Source of the DNA: Bog-473 sp963766995
Lineage (GTDB): Bacteria > Actinomycetota > Acidimicrobiia > Acidimicrobiales > RAAP-2
Assembly: GCA_963766995.1 (NCBI GenBank)
Contig: CAVYCE010000003.1
Coordinates: forward strand, 1,550,001-1,614,000
Direction: 5' to 3'
DNA length: 64,000 bases
Of the stretch, positions 1 to 8,513 are shown one piece after another. The notes beneath the pieces are model-generated. The model ran no database searches, was not told where the DNA came from, and was given only the letters and a program-made list of their open reading frames with translations. Position 1 is the first letter of the stretch. Each line of letters begins with the position of its first letter. The translations under genes were made by a program, and so were the position numbers.

Positions 1-1745
1 GTTCGGACGATCTTCCACGTCGACCATTTCGCGGTCGAGGGTACGCCGACCCGGCTGGTGGAATGCACGTGTCCGGTGTCGGGGTCGGAGGCCGACGCGG
101 TCAACGTGGCACGCGACCCAGTGGCATTGGCCACTCGGCACCCGAAGCTGTAGCGACCTTCCCGTTGGACCGAGACCGCCACGCCAGCGCCAGCGCCAGG
201 CGCGTCCAAACCCGTGACATAGCCAGCGCCCTCGTATCCCTTAAACAGATTGTCGAAGCGCGCCGTTCCGGTCCATGCCCCCACCTCGAATTGGTAGTGG
301 GATCGCTGTGCGGGCGTCACCCTGACCAGCGAGGAGGCATAAGGACCGAGATCCACTTTCCATCCGGTCATCATGCCCAGGTCCTCGTGCGTCCAGAGAT
401 CGCGGACGGTCCCACCCGAACGCAAACCGAGGTCGGCCGCGAAATCGATCGACTTCGTGACAGGGACGGTGGCGCCTGTGCGATTGAAGAGGCCGATGAC
501 CCAGCTTGAGTCTGGCAATTGCCCTACCCAACGCTCGGGATCGCGCGAGTTCGGGTCGAATTCCAGTAGGTGGCCATTGGCATAGATCGGTTTGCCAACG
601 AGGCCGGCTCGGCGCAGGTCCAGCACCTCACTGTTTTGGTAAAAGGATGCGTTGTTCCCGATCGTGTCGTAGCGGTCGCCAATGGCGATAGGTGCACCGG
701 CCATGACAAAGAGGTTGATGGCGGAACGTCGCTGGTCGTCGGTCGAAAACGAGCTGATGATGGTGGGATCTCCATCGAGGCTGACTTGCCCTCGCCCGGT
801 GACATCGGAGAAGCCGGTGAATCCCATAAACGGGCTGTTCCATTGCGACCAGATTGGCTGCCACGTTTGGCGACCCTCGCTGAGTGAGAACCACCCACCC
901 TGAGCCACATCGTTGTCGATACGGATCATGTCGCCGTAGACCCGCTCCACTTCGGCATGGTCGAACAGGTTGGGCAGCACCAGGCTCAGCGTCATGTCGC
1001 CGGCCGCCTCATGCATCCAGCGCAGTGCCGTTGTGTAGGACTCGCGCCCGTGGGCCATGCAGACCGTGCCATCACCTTGGTCGAAGCCGATCTCGTACCA
1101 CCCAAGGAAGTCGATTCGCAGCATGGCCGCGCCCATGTCCCTGAAGTACGCCACGTAGCCCTTGACGTACTCCTCCGCCCCGTCCCTCGTCGCGTCAACC
1201 CAGTACAACTGGTGGGTGCCGTCGAAGGGATCGTCGGGATTGATGATGTCGGCCACCTTGACGTCGGGCCGACCAGCCACAGTCACCGCCGGATTGTCGA
1301 TGGCTGAGCGGGTCACCCACAGGGGGTTGTAGTAAACGCCGAGCTGCATCCCATTGGATTCCAGGTGTTTGGCCCACCAGGCCCACCCGTGCGTCCAGGA
1401 GTCATCGTGCTTAACGATGTATCCGTGATCAGTGACTTCCTGGGTGGAGTCGATCCACCCGTCGGTGCACACCATGGAGTAGCCGTAGCGCTTGAAATTG
1501 GCGTCGACCCACACCACGTTGGCGGTCCACTGGTCTTCAGGCATAATCCGATTGAATTCGAATTCGTAGCCGTAAGTGGTCCAATACAGCGGACCCACGC
1601 GCTTCGGTCGCGAACTCACTACCGGGGCGCCAGAAGAGTCGGCTTGGACCAGAGAGGCGCCAGCCTGCCCTGGCAGCAGAGTGGCCACGGCCAGCGTTGT
1701 GGCCGTGGTGCCGCCGCTTTTCAGGAACTCTCTACGAGAAACCAT
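1..1745 (-). CDS. Tat-exported GH27-like glycoside hydrolase (alpha-galactosidase type), 3' end beyond window
   Basis: The reading frame starts at the ATG read from 1745 down and runs open through base 1, so at least 581 residues are present and the C-terminus is missing. The N-terminus (MVSRREFLKSGGTTATT) is a twin-arginine signal. The next ~400 residues have a (beta/alpha)8 GH27/GH36 look: a WVDANFKRYGYSMVCTDGW stretch, NGMQLGVYYNPLWV, then AAMLRIDFLGWYE, whose Asp would be the family nucleophile. A beta-rich tail (HYQFEVGAWTGTARF, then GYEGAGYVTGLD) resembles a CBM35/CBM6 carbohydrate-binding module. GGTGGAG lies a few bases before the ATG. It probably cleaves terminal alpha-galactosides or related sugars outside the cell. 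GH27 versus a neighbouring clan-D family cannot be settled by eye. Confidence 0.7.
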   Translation of the reverse strand, partial: MVSRREFLKSGGTTATTLAVATLLPGQAGASLVQADSSGAPVVSSRPKRVGPLYWTTYGYEFEFNRIMPEDQWTANVVWVDANFKRYGYSMVCTDGWIDSTQEVTDHGYIVKHDDSWTHGWAWWAKHLESNGMQLGVYYNPLWVTRSAIDNPAVTVAGRPDVKVADIINPDDPFDGTHQLYWVDATRDGAEEYVKGYVAYFRDMGAAMLRIDFLGWYEIGFDQGDGTVCMAHGRESYTTALRWMHEAAGDMTLSLVLPNLFDHAEVERVYGDMIRIDNDVAQGGWFSLSEGRQTWQPIWSQWNSPFMGFTGFSDVTGRGQVSLDGDPTIISSFSTDDQRRSAINLFVMAGAPIAIGDRYDTIGNNASFYQNSEVLDLRRAGLVGKPIYANGHLLEFDPNSRDPERWVGQLPDSSWVIGLFNRTGATVPVTKSIDFAADLGLRSGGTVRDLWTHEDLGMMTGWKVDLGPYASSLVRVTPAQRSHYQFEVGAWTGTARFDNLFKGYEGAGYVTGLDAPGAGAGVAVSVQREGRYSFGCRVANATGSRATLTASASDPDTGHVHSTSRVGVPSTAKWSTWKIVR

Positions 1746-1916
1746 CTTGCTCCACCCCGCAGTTGGCAACAGTCGCGCCGACAGAGCGACGCAGTTCTGG
1801 TTGCCGAGTGTAGAGAGGAGGGATCTCGGGCGCAGTAGTAACGCTAAAAGCTCTCAGCCATGGCGGGGCGTACGTCCACCGGCAGACCAATGGTGCAAAT
1901 GGCCGATAGAGCGCCG

Positions 1917-1954
1917 ACTCCTTTGGTGCCGGCCAAGGCCGGCACCAAAGGAGT
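1917..1954 (-). terminator. Perfect 18-bp hairpin after the repeat-protein gene
   Basis: ACTCCTTTGGTGCCGGCC, then AA, then its exact reverse complement. The hairpin begins two bases beyond the stop codon of the minus-strand gene ending at 1957. No T-run follows in either direction, as is common for actinobacterial terminators. Confidence 0.7.
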
Positions 1955-1956
1955 GA

Positions 1957-4212
1957 CTATGAACCAGTGGCCGCGATGATGGGTCCGTTGAGATGCAGGG
2001 ACGTCGTACCACCGTCGTTCGGCGCATCCCCGTAGGTGTAGACGGCGCCATTGGCTGCCGCGACCCAGTAGCCGCCACCGTCAGATGTGGCGAATATGGC
2101 GCTGGCTGGGTTGGAACCGCCGACCTGCCCAGTTGGCCCTCCGAGATTCTGGGCATCGCCAAAGCCGGTCACCGTCCCGTTGGCGAAGAGAATCCAGTAG
2201 CCCCCACCGTCTGGCGTGCGGACGGCCGAGGTCACCACTGAACCCTGACTCCCGGGCGAGCCGTAGCTGGCGGCATCACCGAAGCCGTAGACCTGCCCAG
2301 TCACCGTCACGACCCAGTAGCCGTTACCTGTGGCATCGGGCATCACGGCAACTGCAGCGCCCGAGCATCCTCCGATGCTGGGGCATGAGCCGGCGAAGTG
2401 AGCATCACCGAAAGCAAAGACACCGCCATCGGCTCCGACCATGAAGTACCCACCGTCGTCGGCCGAAGGCACCATGGCAACGATTGGGCTGGCAAGTCGC
2501 TTCGGACTCGACGATCCGGCGGGGCCGTAGCCGAGACCGGGCAATGATCCGTGGAAGGTCGTATCACCGAAAGCAAAGACACCGCCATCAGAACCCACCA
2601 GCCAGTAACCGCCACGATCGGGAGTGGGCGTGATGCCCACTACGGGACGCTGCAGGTGGAGGTTCGCCGCTGACCCCTCGAACTGCGCCGACCCGAAACT
2701 GAAGATGCCGCCATCAGAACCCACCAGCCAATACCCGTGATTCGTCGTTGGCGGCGTCGTGGTCGTGGTTGTGGTCGTCGTAGTGGTGGTGGTGGTCGGT
2801 GGGGGGGGAGTGGTGCCGGCCACAGGGACCACCGTAACGATCGACGAAGGTTCCGATTGACCCGAACCGTCCACGGCCGTCACGTCGCAGTAGTAAGTCG
2901 AGCCATCGGTGAGGCCAGTGATTGTGCCGGACGTGGCGGCCCCACTGTTCACCGACACATTCGGCGCTGATGTCTTGTTGGGCGGGTTAGTGGTCGAGCA
3001 GAACAGATCGTAAGCGGTCGTGGGCGTGCTGCCCACTTGTGCGGGAGCGGCCCAAGTCAAATTAGCGACGCCGTCGCCGGGTGTGGCTGCGACAGTCTGC
3101 GGTGGACTCGGCACGAGGATGTTGATATCAAGCACCGTTCCGTTCGTACCGTTGTCGCCGACTGCCACGCACGAGGTGGACGTCCAACACGCCACACCCC
3201 AAAGCACTTTGGCGGCTGTCGGATCGACTGACGTGTCATTGCCTCCGGGTCCAGTGATCGAGCTGGTCGCTACCACGCCAGAGTTAGGCCCATTGCTGCC
3301 GACATCCGGACAGGTCAGAGCATTCGGACAGGTGATGGCGTAGAGAGCAGTAATCCCAGAGAGCGCCACATTGAAGGACGTATCTCCGTTCGATGCTGCG
3401 ACACTGGCCGACTCGCCGTCGCCATTGGTATCACCCACGGCGACACACTCCGTGGAGCTGTAGCAAGAGACAGCGTTAAAGGCCGTCAGACCGGTGTCAG
3501 TCTCGGTGGTACCTAGATCGACGGTAGCGAGATTGAAGGGAACCACAGCACCGCCGCTGGCATTGCTGCCGACCGCTAGGCAGAGCGCATTGCCCGTGCA
3601 CGTAATACCCAAGACGATCGACATGTTCGATGGCGAGGTGATGACTGGACCCGTGCCGTTCGACGAGATGAGGAATAAGGCAACGTTGGCCCCGTTCGAT
3701 CCGCCGATCAGACAGAGAGAGGTACCTGATGGACACGCGATGGCATAGAAGGCGGTTGAGCTCGTCACCAAAAGCGGGCTGGCGGCCTCGGCTCCAGTGA
3801 CTCGATTGATTTGTACGACCGCTCCCTTGGGCCCGGTAGTCCCGACGGCCAAGCAGTTGCCCGAACTTGGACATGCGATGCCATAGAGATGAGACACCCC
3901 GGAAATGTTCTGCGCAGTGCCGGCGAGACCGGAATTGATGGGCATGATCACGCCGCCGGCGGAGCCAGTACCGGCAGCCAGGCAGAGGCCACCGCCCTCG
4001 CAAGTGACGGCGTTCAGCGAGGCAGTGGAACTGAGCTGCTGGGTGATACCCGTCCCGGTGTCAGATGAAGCAGGGTGCGATCCGAGAGAGATGGTCAGTC
4101 CAAGACACAGGATGGCCGCCAGCGCACAAGCAATGACGAGGTACCGAGTACGGAGGGATCCTTCTCCGCTGCCCCTCAACGTCACTGCCGAATGTGTGGT
4201 CGAAAGTTCCAT
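1957..4212 (-). CDS. Exported two-block repeat protein (Cys repeats, FN3-like domain, poly-Thr linker, GYWLVGSDGG repeats)
   Basis: 751 residues. One hydrophobic segment (about 24-43) acts as signal or anchor. Residues 65-365 hold seven repeats, each with a [AG][IV]xC...C[LV]AVG core; the first Cys of each falls at 71, 114, 160, 205, 250, 295 and 341, a period of about 45. A fibronectin-III-like domain follows (about 366-465), then fourteen Thr in a row (473-486), then six repeats of about 42 residues starting GYWLVGSDGG (493-751). Both blocks are probably beta-propellers; that is inference. The GYWLVGSDGG repeats are common in secreted actinobacterial proteins of unknown role. A GGAG sits nine bases before the ATG. 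No catalytic motif is visible; a surface adhesion or wall role is plausible. Confidence 0.75.
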   Translation of the reverse strand: MELSTTHSAVTLRGSGEGSLRTRYLVIACALAAILCLGLTISLGSHPASSDTGTGITQQLSSTASLNAVTCEGGGLCLAAGTGSAGGVIMPINSGLAGTAQNISGVSHLYGIACPSSGNCLAVGTTGPKGAVVQINRVTGAEAASPLLVTSSTAFYAIACPSGTSLCLIGGSNGANVALFLISSNGTGPVITSPSNMSIVLGITCTGNALCLAVGSNASGGAVVPFNLATVDLGTTETDTGLTAFNAVSCYSSTECVAVGDTNGDGESASVAASNGDTSFNVALSGITALYAITCPNALTCPDVGSNGPNSGVVATSSITGPGGNDTSVDPTAAKVLWGVACWTSTSCVAVGDNGTNGTVLDINILVPSPPQTVAATPGDGVANLTWAAPAQVGSTPTTAYDLFCSTTNPPNKTSAPNVSVNSGAATSGTITGLTDGSTYYCDVTAVDGSGQSEPSSIVTVVPVAGTTPPPPTTTTTTTTTTTTTTPPTTNHGYWLVGSDGGIFSFGSAQFEGSAANLHLQRPVVGITPTPDRGGYWLVGSDGGVFAFGDTTFHGSLPGLGYGPAGSSSPKRLASPIVAMVPSADDGGYFMVGADGGVFAFGDAHFAGSCPSIGGCSGAAVAVMPDATGNGYWVVTVTGQVYGFGDAASYGSPGSQGSVVTSAVRTPDGGGYWILFANGTVTGFGDAQNLGGPTGQVGGSNPASAIFATSDGGGYWVAAANGAVYTYGDAPNDGGTTSLHLNGPIIAATGS

Positions 4213-4659
4213 GACCCCCCGCTCCTTTAGCTACCGACGCGTGGTGATGTCGGTTGTGATGTCGGCTGCCGAAGGTCGGCGTCCGTGATTCTTGAGACAA
4301 CCCTGGTCAAGTACTGCGAACCGAACCTACTCCTTCACCACCAACCGGGCTCGGTGCACGCTCTGGGTGTGATCGATCGTTCAGCTTTCGCAGTCCACTC
4401 AGAGTGCCGTTGCTGTGTTACCCCCACATTGCATTCGGGTTACACGTTTGTGGGGCATGCCGTGAGCAACGTGGAATCCCTCGGCACTTGTCGATGGGGG
4501 GCGCACCTCAGTCGTCGAATCAAGTCGTCTACCGGGAAATGAGTCCGGATGAATGACATTTTCCGGAGACAACAGTTGTTCCGTAGCGGTGCGTCCGGTC
4601 AGCGATGGCATCCGGTATGGATCTATGGTCGCGATGGATCTGCCGAAAAGGAAAATGCC
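4213..4659. other. 447-bp divergent intergenic region
   Basis: No credible gene lies here. It separates the minus-strand repeat protein from the plus-strand peptidase, so it must hold both promoters. Two copies of GTGATGTCGG (4244-4253 and 4256-4265) lie about 30 bases before the repeat-protein start, and CCCCACA/TGTGGGG (4422-4428 and 4449-4455) form a spaced inverted repeat. Either could be an operator; neither is proven. Confidence 0.4.
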
Positions 4660-5523
4660 ATGAACCTCACGTCCAAGCTGCTCAGAGGCAGCGCCTTCGT
4701 CATTTTGGCCGGGACATCCCTCGCCTTTTTCGGTGCCGGAGCACTGACCATCACGGCGGCGGCCAGGCCGTTTGCCCACAGTGGGGGCGGCCAGAACATC
4801 CCTGCCCCGACTCCACCCGGGGTCTACCCGCCCGCCGTGGCCGGAACAGTCAAGAACTACTCCCTCAACTGGTCGGGTTTCGCCCAGACGGGGCCACAGA
4901 ATTCCTTTAAGGCCGTGGAGGACACCTGGACTGTGCCCACTGTCAACACAACGGCTACCGGAAATCAGTACTCCGCTGACTGGGTCGGAATCGGCGGCTT
5001 TAGCGACAGCTCTCTGGTGCAGGACGGGACCGAGGCCGACAATGTCAATGGGACGGCCCGGTACGACGCCTGGACGGAAATCCTGCCTGCCAACGAGGTC
5101 GTTCTCAAGGGTCTCGCCATCAGCCCTGGAGACATGATCAAGGCGACCGTGGTCGAGACGTCGACCAACAGATGGTCCATGACGGTTGACGACCTCACGA
5201 CGGGACAGAGTGGCAACCGCACAGTGAGCTACGACTCGAGTGGTGCAAGCGCAGAAGCAGTGCACGAGCGCCCCGAAGTCGGTCAGGGCCTGTCCACCCT
5301 GGCCCAGACCAACAACATCACGTTCACCCCAGGCGAGTCCAGCATCGCCCCGGTTGGGACACCGGCCTATGAGCCGGTGCTGAAGGCCATTGCTGGCGGC
5401 AAGCTCTACCAGATGTTCATGGAGAATCGCGCCGACAAGATCATCGCATCACCGTCGGTTGCGACCCCCAACAGGGACGGCTTCGCCGTAGCTGACGGGA
5501 GCACGTCTCCGCCAGCGCCGTAG
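4660..5523 (+). CDS. Secreted glutamic peptidase, family G1 (eqolisin)
   Basis: 287 residues from the ATG at 4660, which has AAAGGAAA just upstream and a proper signal peptide (hydrophobic about 10-33). An in-frame ATG at 4549 would put 37 charged residues before the signal and is rejected. The mature part follows the G1 pattern: NWSGFAQTG, then VEDTWTVPTVN, then SADWVGIGGF, SLVQDGTEAD (Gln121, expected catalytic Gln) and SAEAVHERPEV, which holds the expected catalytic Glu. Eqolisins are acid endopeptidases working with a Gln/Glu pair, best known from fungi. The product is expected outside the cell, and family assignment is strong. The gene is monocistronic and divergent from the repeat-protein gene. 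Confidence 0.85.
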   Translation: MNLTSKLLRGSAFVILAGTSLAFFGAGALTITAAARPFAHSGGGQNIPAPTPPGVYPPAVAGTVKNYSLNWSGFAQTGPQNSFKAVEDTWTVPTVNTTATGNQYSADWVGIGGFSDSSLVQDGTEADNVNGTARYDAWTEILPANEVVLKGLAISPGDMIKATVVETSTNRWSMTVDDLTTGQSGNRTVSYDSSGASAEAVHERPEVGQGLSTLAQTNNITFTPGESSIAPVGTPAYEPVLKAIAGGKLYQMFMENRADKIIASPSVATPNRDGFAVADGSTSPPAP

Positions 5524-5568
5524 CGGCCAGACCGGGGGACCTAGAGAGTCACGCCGCAACGTTTGGGG

Positions 5569-6057
5569 CTAACTTCCGGCGGGACTATTTCCGGTCTGCG
5601 CGATGTACTTGGCGCGGCGAATCCACAGAATGCTGTGGTAGACGACGTGTCCGTCTTCGAAGTTGAGCTGCCCGCGGCGGATGAAGTTGGAGAAACCGCC
5701 CGGGTTGGGGCTGCCGAGCTTCACCAGGCCGTCGTGGCGCGGGTAGGCGGCCAGCTGCTTGCCCGGAATGTGGAAGGGCAAATCCCGGTACACGTACACG
5801 TTCTGATCGGTGACCAGCACGATGCGATGGAAGTAGAACGTCAGCAGACTGATGGCCAGCCCGATCACGGAACCGATCGATGGTACGTACTGCACGACGT
5901 CCTCTACCAGGCCGATGAGTAGGGAAGTCAGCAGGTTGTTGTACGCGAAACACACGGCCACGCCCTGCTCGTTGATTTTGGCGCGCCTGGCCACCCGCCG
6001 AGCCATGCGCTGGTTGTATTTCCGCACCGGCGGTCCGGCGTACGAGGGATCGCTCAT
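5569..6057 (-). CDS. Small membrane protein, possible PH-like domain
   Basis: 162 residues, not recognised by name. A basic N-terminus (KYNQRMARRVARRAK) precedes two hydrophobic segments (about 34-50 and 58-77). A soluble region follows that starts VLVTDQNVYVYRDLPFHIPG, a pattern seen in bacterial PH-like membrane proteins; this fold is inference. The start is supported by a TAGTTT hexamer six bases upstream, implying leaderless transcription. It stands alone between the peptidase and tRNA-Ile. Confidence 0.65.
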   Translation of the reverse strand: MSDPSYAGPPVRKYNQRMARRVARRAKINEQGVAVCFAYNNLLTSLLIGLVEDVVQYVPSIGSVIGLAISLLTFYFHRIVLVTDQNVYVYRDLPFHIPGKQLAAYPRHDGLVKLGSPNPGGFSNFIRRGQLNFEDGHVVYHSILWIRRAKYIAQTGNSPAGS

Positions 6058-6063
6058 AGTGGC

Positions 6064-6069
6064 AAACTA
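6064..6069 (-). promoter_or_regulatory. -10 element TAGTTT
   Basis: The hexamer ends six bases before the ATG at 6057, a leaderless arrangement. Confidence 0.5.
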
Positions 6070-6129
6070 GATCACGGTCGTTGGGGCCAGTGGCCTTTTC
6101 CATGAACTGCATCCTGCGCGGGACGGGTT

Positions 6130-6206
6130 TGGTGGGGCTAGAAAGAATCGAACTTTCGACCTCAGCATTATCAGTGCTGCGCTCTAACCGACTGAGCTAT
6201 AGCCCC
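6130..6206 (-). tRNA. tRNA-Ile (GAT)
   Basis: The minus strand folds as a 77-nt cloverleaf. The acceptor GGGGCTA pairs with TAGCCCC, the anticodon loop is CTGATAA (anticodon GAT), the T-loop is GTTCGATTC, and the 3' CCA is encoded. Confidence 0.97.
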
Positions 6207-6243
6207 AGAGGGAGATTGAGGCTACACCACGCCCCGACCAGCC

Positions 6244-7059
6244 TCAGCTCGGAAGGTTGGCGTCCTCGGGCCAGAGCCGGACAGCCAGGGACTGGCTGGC
6301 CGTGGCCAGGAGATCCCCATCCTGGGACCACAGAAAGGCGATGCCCTGGGCGTATCCACCCACCAGTGCGTGCATCCGGATGTCGCACAGCACCCATTCG
6401 GTGTCTTTCAGCCGGACCACCCGAAGCGTGTTGTCGAGGCTCCGGCCCATAGCCCGCCGCCCCAGCGGATGGGACACTGCACCCGACACGTAGTCACCGA
6501 AGATGGCCAAGGTGGCCGCTGATGGCGAGAGGTGACCAGGCACCCGGGCCCACAGCGCTGTGTCAGGACTTCCAGGCTCGCCGTGCATCTCGTCGAACGT
6601 CCGTCCTTTGGCCGTTCGAACTTCGACCTTGTCCATAATGGTGTTGCGAAACATGTCGGGAATGAATCGCGGTGGACAGGCCTCGGGATCGGGCACATCG
6701 GGAGGTTTTTCCCAGACTCCGCCGAGTTCCATCTCGTCCTGTCCGAGTGCTGCATTGACGGTCAGGATCTCCTTGTCGTCCACCCGACCCACAGCTCGAC
6801 CTTGGGTCACGTGACCGCCGACCACAGCCAGCGTCACTTCCCACTCCATTAGGGAGTGAGTGGGCGCGTAGGACAGGTATTGCGCCGTGGCCCACACCGT
6901 GGGCCGCCCTGAGGCACCCTCGAGCGCAACCAGAGCCGCCCCGAGGCCGCACCCTCCGAACAGGAAATTTCCTGGGGTCGTCAGTTGAGGCTCGACCCGC
7001 ATTTGCCAATGGAGGTCGTCGCCGACCGTTTCCATGCCGAGAAAGCGTTGGGCATCCAT
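6244..7059 (-). CDS. tesB: Acyl-CoA thioesterase II (TesB-like), double hotdog
   Basis: 271 residues, the usual TesB size. The N-terminal hotdog carries FLFGGCGLGAALVALE and GRPTVWATAQYLSYA. The C-terminal hotdog carries SLDNTLRVVR, whose Asp matches the catalytic Asp region, then GYAQGIAFLWSQDGDLLATA and SQSLAVR, the family's C-terminal signature. It hydrolyses fatty acyl-CoA to free acid and CoA in the cytosol. The start ATG at 7059 leaves no room for an extension. It lies just downstream of the SGNH hydrolase gene on the same strand (24-base gap) and may be co-transcribed. Substrate length cannot be predicted. Confidence 0.85.
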   Translation of the reverse strand: MDAQRFLGMETVGDDLHWQMRVEPQLTTPGNFLFGGCGLGAALVALEGASGRPTVWATAQYLSYAPTHSLMEWEVTLAVVGGHVTQGRAVGRVDDKEILTVNAALGQDEMELGGVWEKPPDVPDPEACPPRFIPDMFRNTIMDKVEVRTAKGRTFDEMHGEPGSPDTALWARVPGHLSPSAATLAIFGDYVSGAVSHPLGRRAMGRSLDNTLRVVRLKDTEWVLCDIRMHALVGGYAQGIAFLWSQDGDLLATASQSLAVRLWPEDANLPS

Positions 7060-7083
7060 CGGGGCGCACCCTAGCGGCGAGAG

Positions 7084-7800
7084 CTATCCGTTCGACAAAG
7101 TGGAGGCAATCAGTTGGGCTAATGCTTCGGCTCCTGGCCCGTCTATTGCCAAATGGGTTCCATCGGACCCGAACCACTGTGGGTTCTGATCGGCCAGCGT
7201 GGCCCAGTCGGCAATGACGACATTCTTATAGCGAGCTGCGCCGCTGGCCAGTACGGCGTTGTTGGGATTTTGCCAATCCCGGTCGACATGAATGTTAACG
7301 AACACCACACGGGATGCTCCTTGCAAAATGCTCATCATGTTGTCGAAGTCGGTGCTCGTGATGGGTCCGTTGGTGCTCAGCGCCACGACGACCTCAGCTC
7401 CGAGTTGCCCTTGGACTTTCAGTTGCTGGAGTATCCCCTCGCCGGTGTCCCATTGCCGGCTCACAGCGGCGAGAACACTCACTCCTGGTATGTCGGTTTG
7501 TAGAGGATCCTGATAGTCCAACATCACCGAATCCCCGATGGCGGTCACATGGCCAGCCTCAAATCCCGAAGCCGGAACCGGGAGCGTGCTCGTGGTGGTG
7601 GTCGGGATAGCGGTGGTGGTGGGCATACCGGTGGTAGTGGTGTGATGCGGGAGGTGATTAGATCCCATCGGATGCTTCGGTGCAGGTCCGCCAGTCAGCA
7701 GGAATGCCGATACCGCGGCTATGACGACCACCACGGCCAGCCCGAGGAGCCATGGCGCCCTCATTTGCCGCTTGACCGCATGCCGAGCCATGCCGTGCAT
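7084..7800 (-). CDS. Membrane-anchored SGNH-type hydrolase or O-acyl esterase
   Basis: 238 residues. A basic N-terminus and one transmembrane helix (about 17-36) are followed by a Thr/Pro linker (54-75) and an SGNH domain. GDSVM (Asp90-Ser91) supplies the nucleophile, and SDGTHLAIDG near residue 215 supplies the Asp/His pair. This domain resembles the periplasmic C-terminal part of actinobacterial OafA-type acyltransferases, here without the acyltransferase half. It should act outside the membrane, perhaps removing acyl groups from wall glycans or glycolipids; that substrate is inference. Confidence 0.75.
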   Translation of the reverse strand: MHGMARHAVKRQMRAPWLLGLAVVVVIAAVSAFLLTGGPAPKHPMGSNHLPHHTTTTGMPTTTAIPTTTTSTLPVPASGFEAGHVTAIGDSVMLDYQDPLQTDIPGVSVLAAVSRQWDTGEGILQQLKVQGQLGAEVVVALSTNGPITSTDFDNMMSILQGASRVVFVNIHVDRDWQNPNNAVLASGAARYKNVVIADWATLADQNPQWFGSDGTHLAIDGPGAEALAQLIASTLSNG

Positions 7801-7898
7801 TGTGGCCTGTCCCGCATGGGTTCCGCGCCGCTGATTGGAGACTGGAGCCCGGTCTGGAGCGGATGCCGATTCCCTCTAGCATGGGAATCCCGCATCAC

Positions 7899-7971
7899 GG
7901 GGGTGTAGCTCAGCTGGAAGAGCGGCGGCTTTGCATGCCGTAGGTCGAGGGTTCGAGTCCCTTCACCTCCA
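7899..7971 (+). tRNA. tRNA-Ala (TGC)
   Basis: 73 nt. The acceptor GGGGGTG pairs with CACCTCC (one G-T), the anticodon loop is TTTGCAT (anticodon TGC), and the T-loop is GGTTCGAGTCC. CCA is not encoded. Confidence 0.97.
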
Positions 7972-7996
7972 CACGATACGAACTTGGGTCTTTCAC

Positions 7997-8020
7997 GCCC
8001 AGGCCAGCGATGGCCTGGGC
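7997..8020 (+). terminator. 10-bp GC hairpin after tRNA-Ala
   Basis: GCCCAGGCCA, loop GCGA, then TGGCCTGGGC form a perfect stem 25 bases after the tRNA. No T-run follows. Confidence 0.6.
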
Positions 8021-8174
8021 CGCTGATTCCGTCCTGCGCCGGCGACTTGATCAAGAGACGTTCGAGCAACGGGCCCAAGCGCGGGACATAGAACATCCTT
8101 CGCTGCACACCTAGAGTCTTCAGCGTCATGTCCGCGCCGTCACAGCATCTGGCTCGATTCGGACTGATGTAGTC

Positions 8175-8513
8175 GTGCTCTCTTCGCTTCGGGTGGTGCT
8201 CCGTTTGCTCGCAGTCGTCCTCGTCGGCGGAGCGGTCTATTTGGTCGTATTACAACCCAAGGCCAACGTGGCCAGCCTTGACTTGGGCAAGACGGTGACG
8301 GTGTCTGTGCAGTGTTCGAGTGTGATGGATCAGTGGCGGCATCACGCGCAACCGGCGGCACTTGAGCTCGACGGCATTCACCTGACCAATCTCGAGGCAG
8401 CGGATAGCGATTGTGCATCGGCCAGCCGAACCATCAAGCGTGTTGGGGTGGCTCTCGTCGTCGGTGCCGGAGTCGCCCTTGTCGTTTCGTTCGTTTTCCG
8501 CCGCCGCCGGTGA
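8175..8513 (+). CDS. Small membrane protein of unknown function
   Basis: 112 residues from a GTG start. The nearby upstream ATG at 8166 runs directly into a TAG. A transmembrane helix at about 6-25 is followed by an extracytoplasmic loop with two Cys (CSSVMDQW and DSDCAS) that could form a disulphide, then a second helix (about 88-108) ending FRRRR. The stop overlaps the GTG of the next gene (GTGA), so the two are translationally coupled. No family was recognised. Confidence 0.65.
   Translation: MLSSLRVVLRLLAVVLVGGAVYLVVLQPKANVASLDLGKTVTVSVQCSSVMDQWRHHAQPAALELDGIHLTNLEAADSDCASASRTIKRVGVALVVGAGVALVVSFVFRRRR

Noticed and set aside
2755..2815. Simple triplet repeat resembling a CRISPR or microsatellite locus
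   Set aside because: It only encodes the fourteen-Thr linker of the repeat protein; there are no spacers.
4399..5265. 288-codon minus-strand frame across the peptidase start
   Set aside because: It overlaps the signal peptide and core of a clear G1 peptidase and its translation shows no recognisable motif.
5585..6112. 175-codon minus-strand frame over the small membrane protein
   Set aside because: It has the wrong phase relative to the hydrophobic helices and reads as Arg/His-rich sequence.
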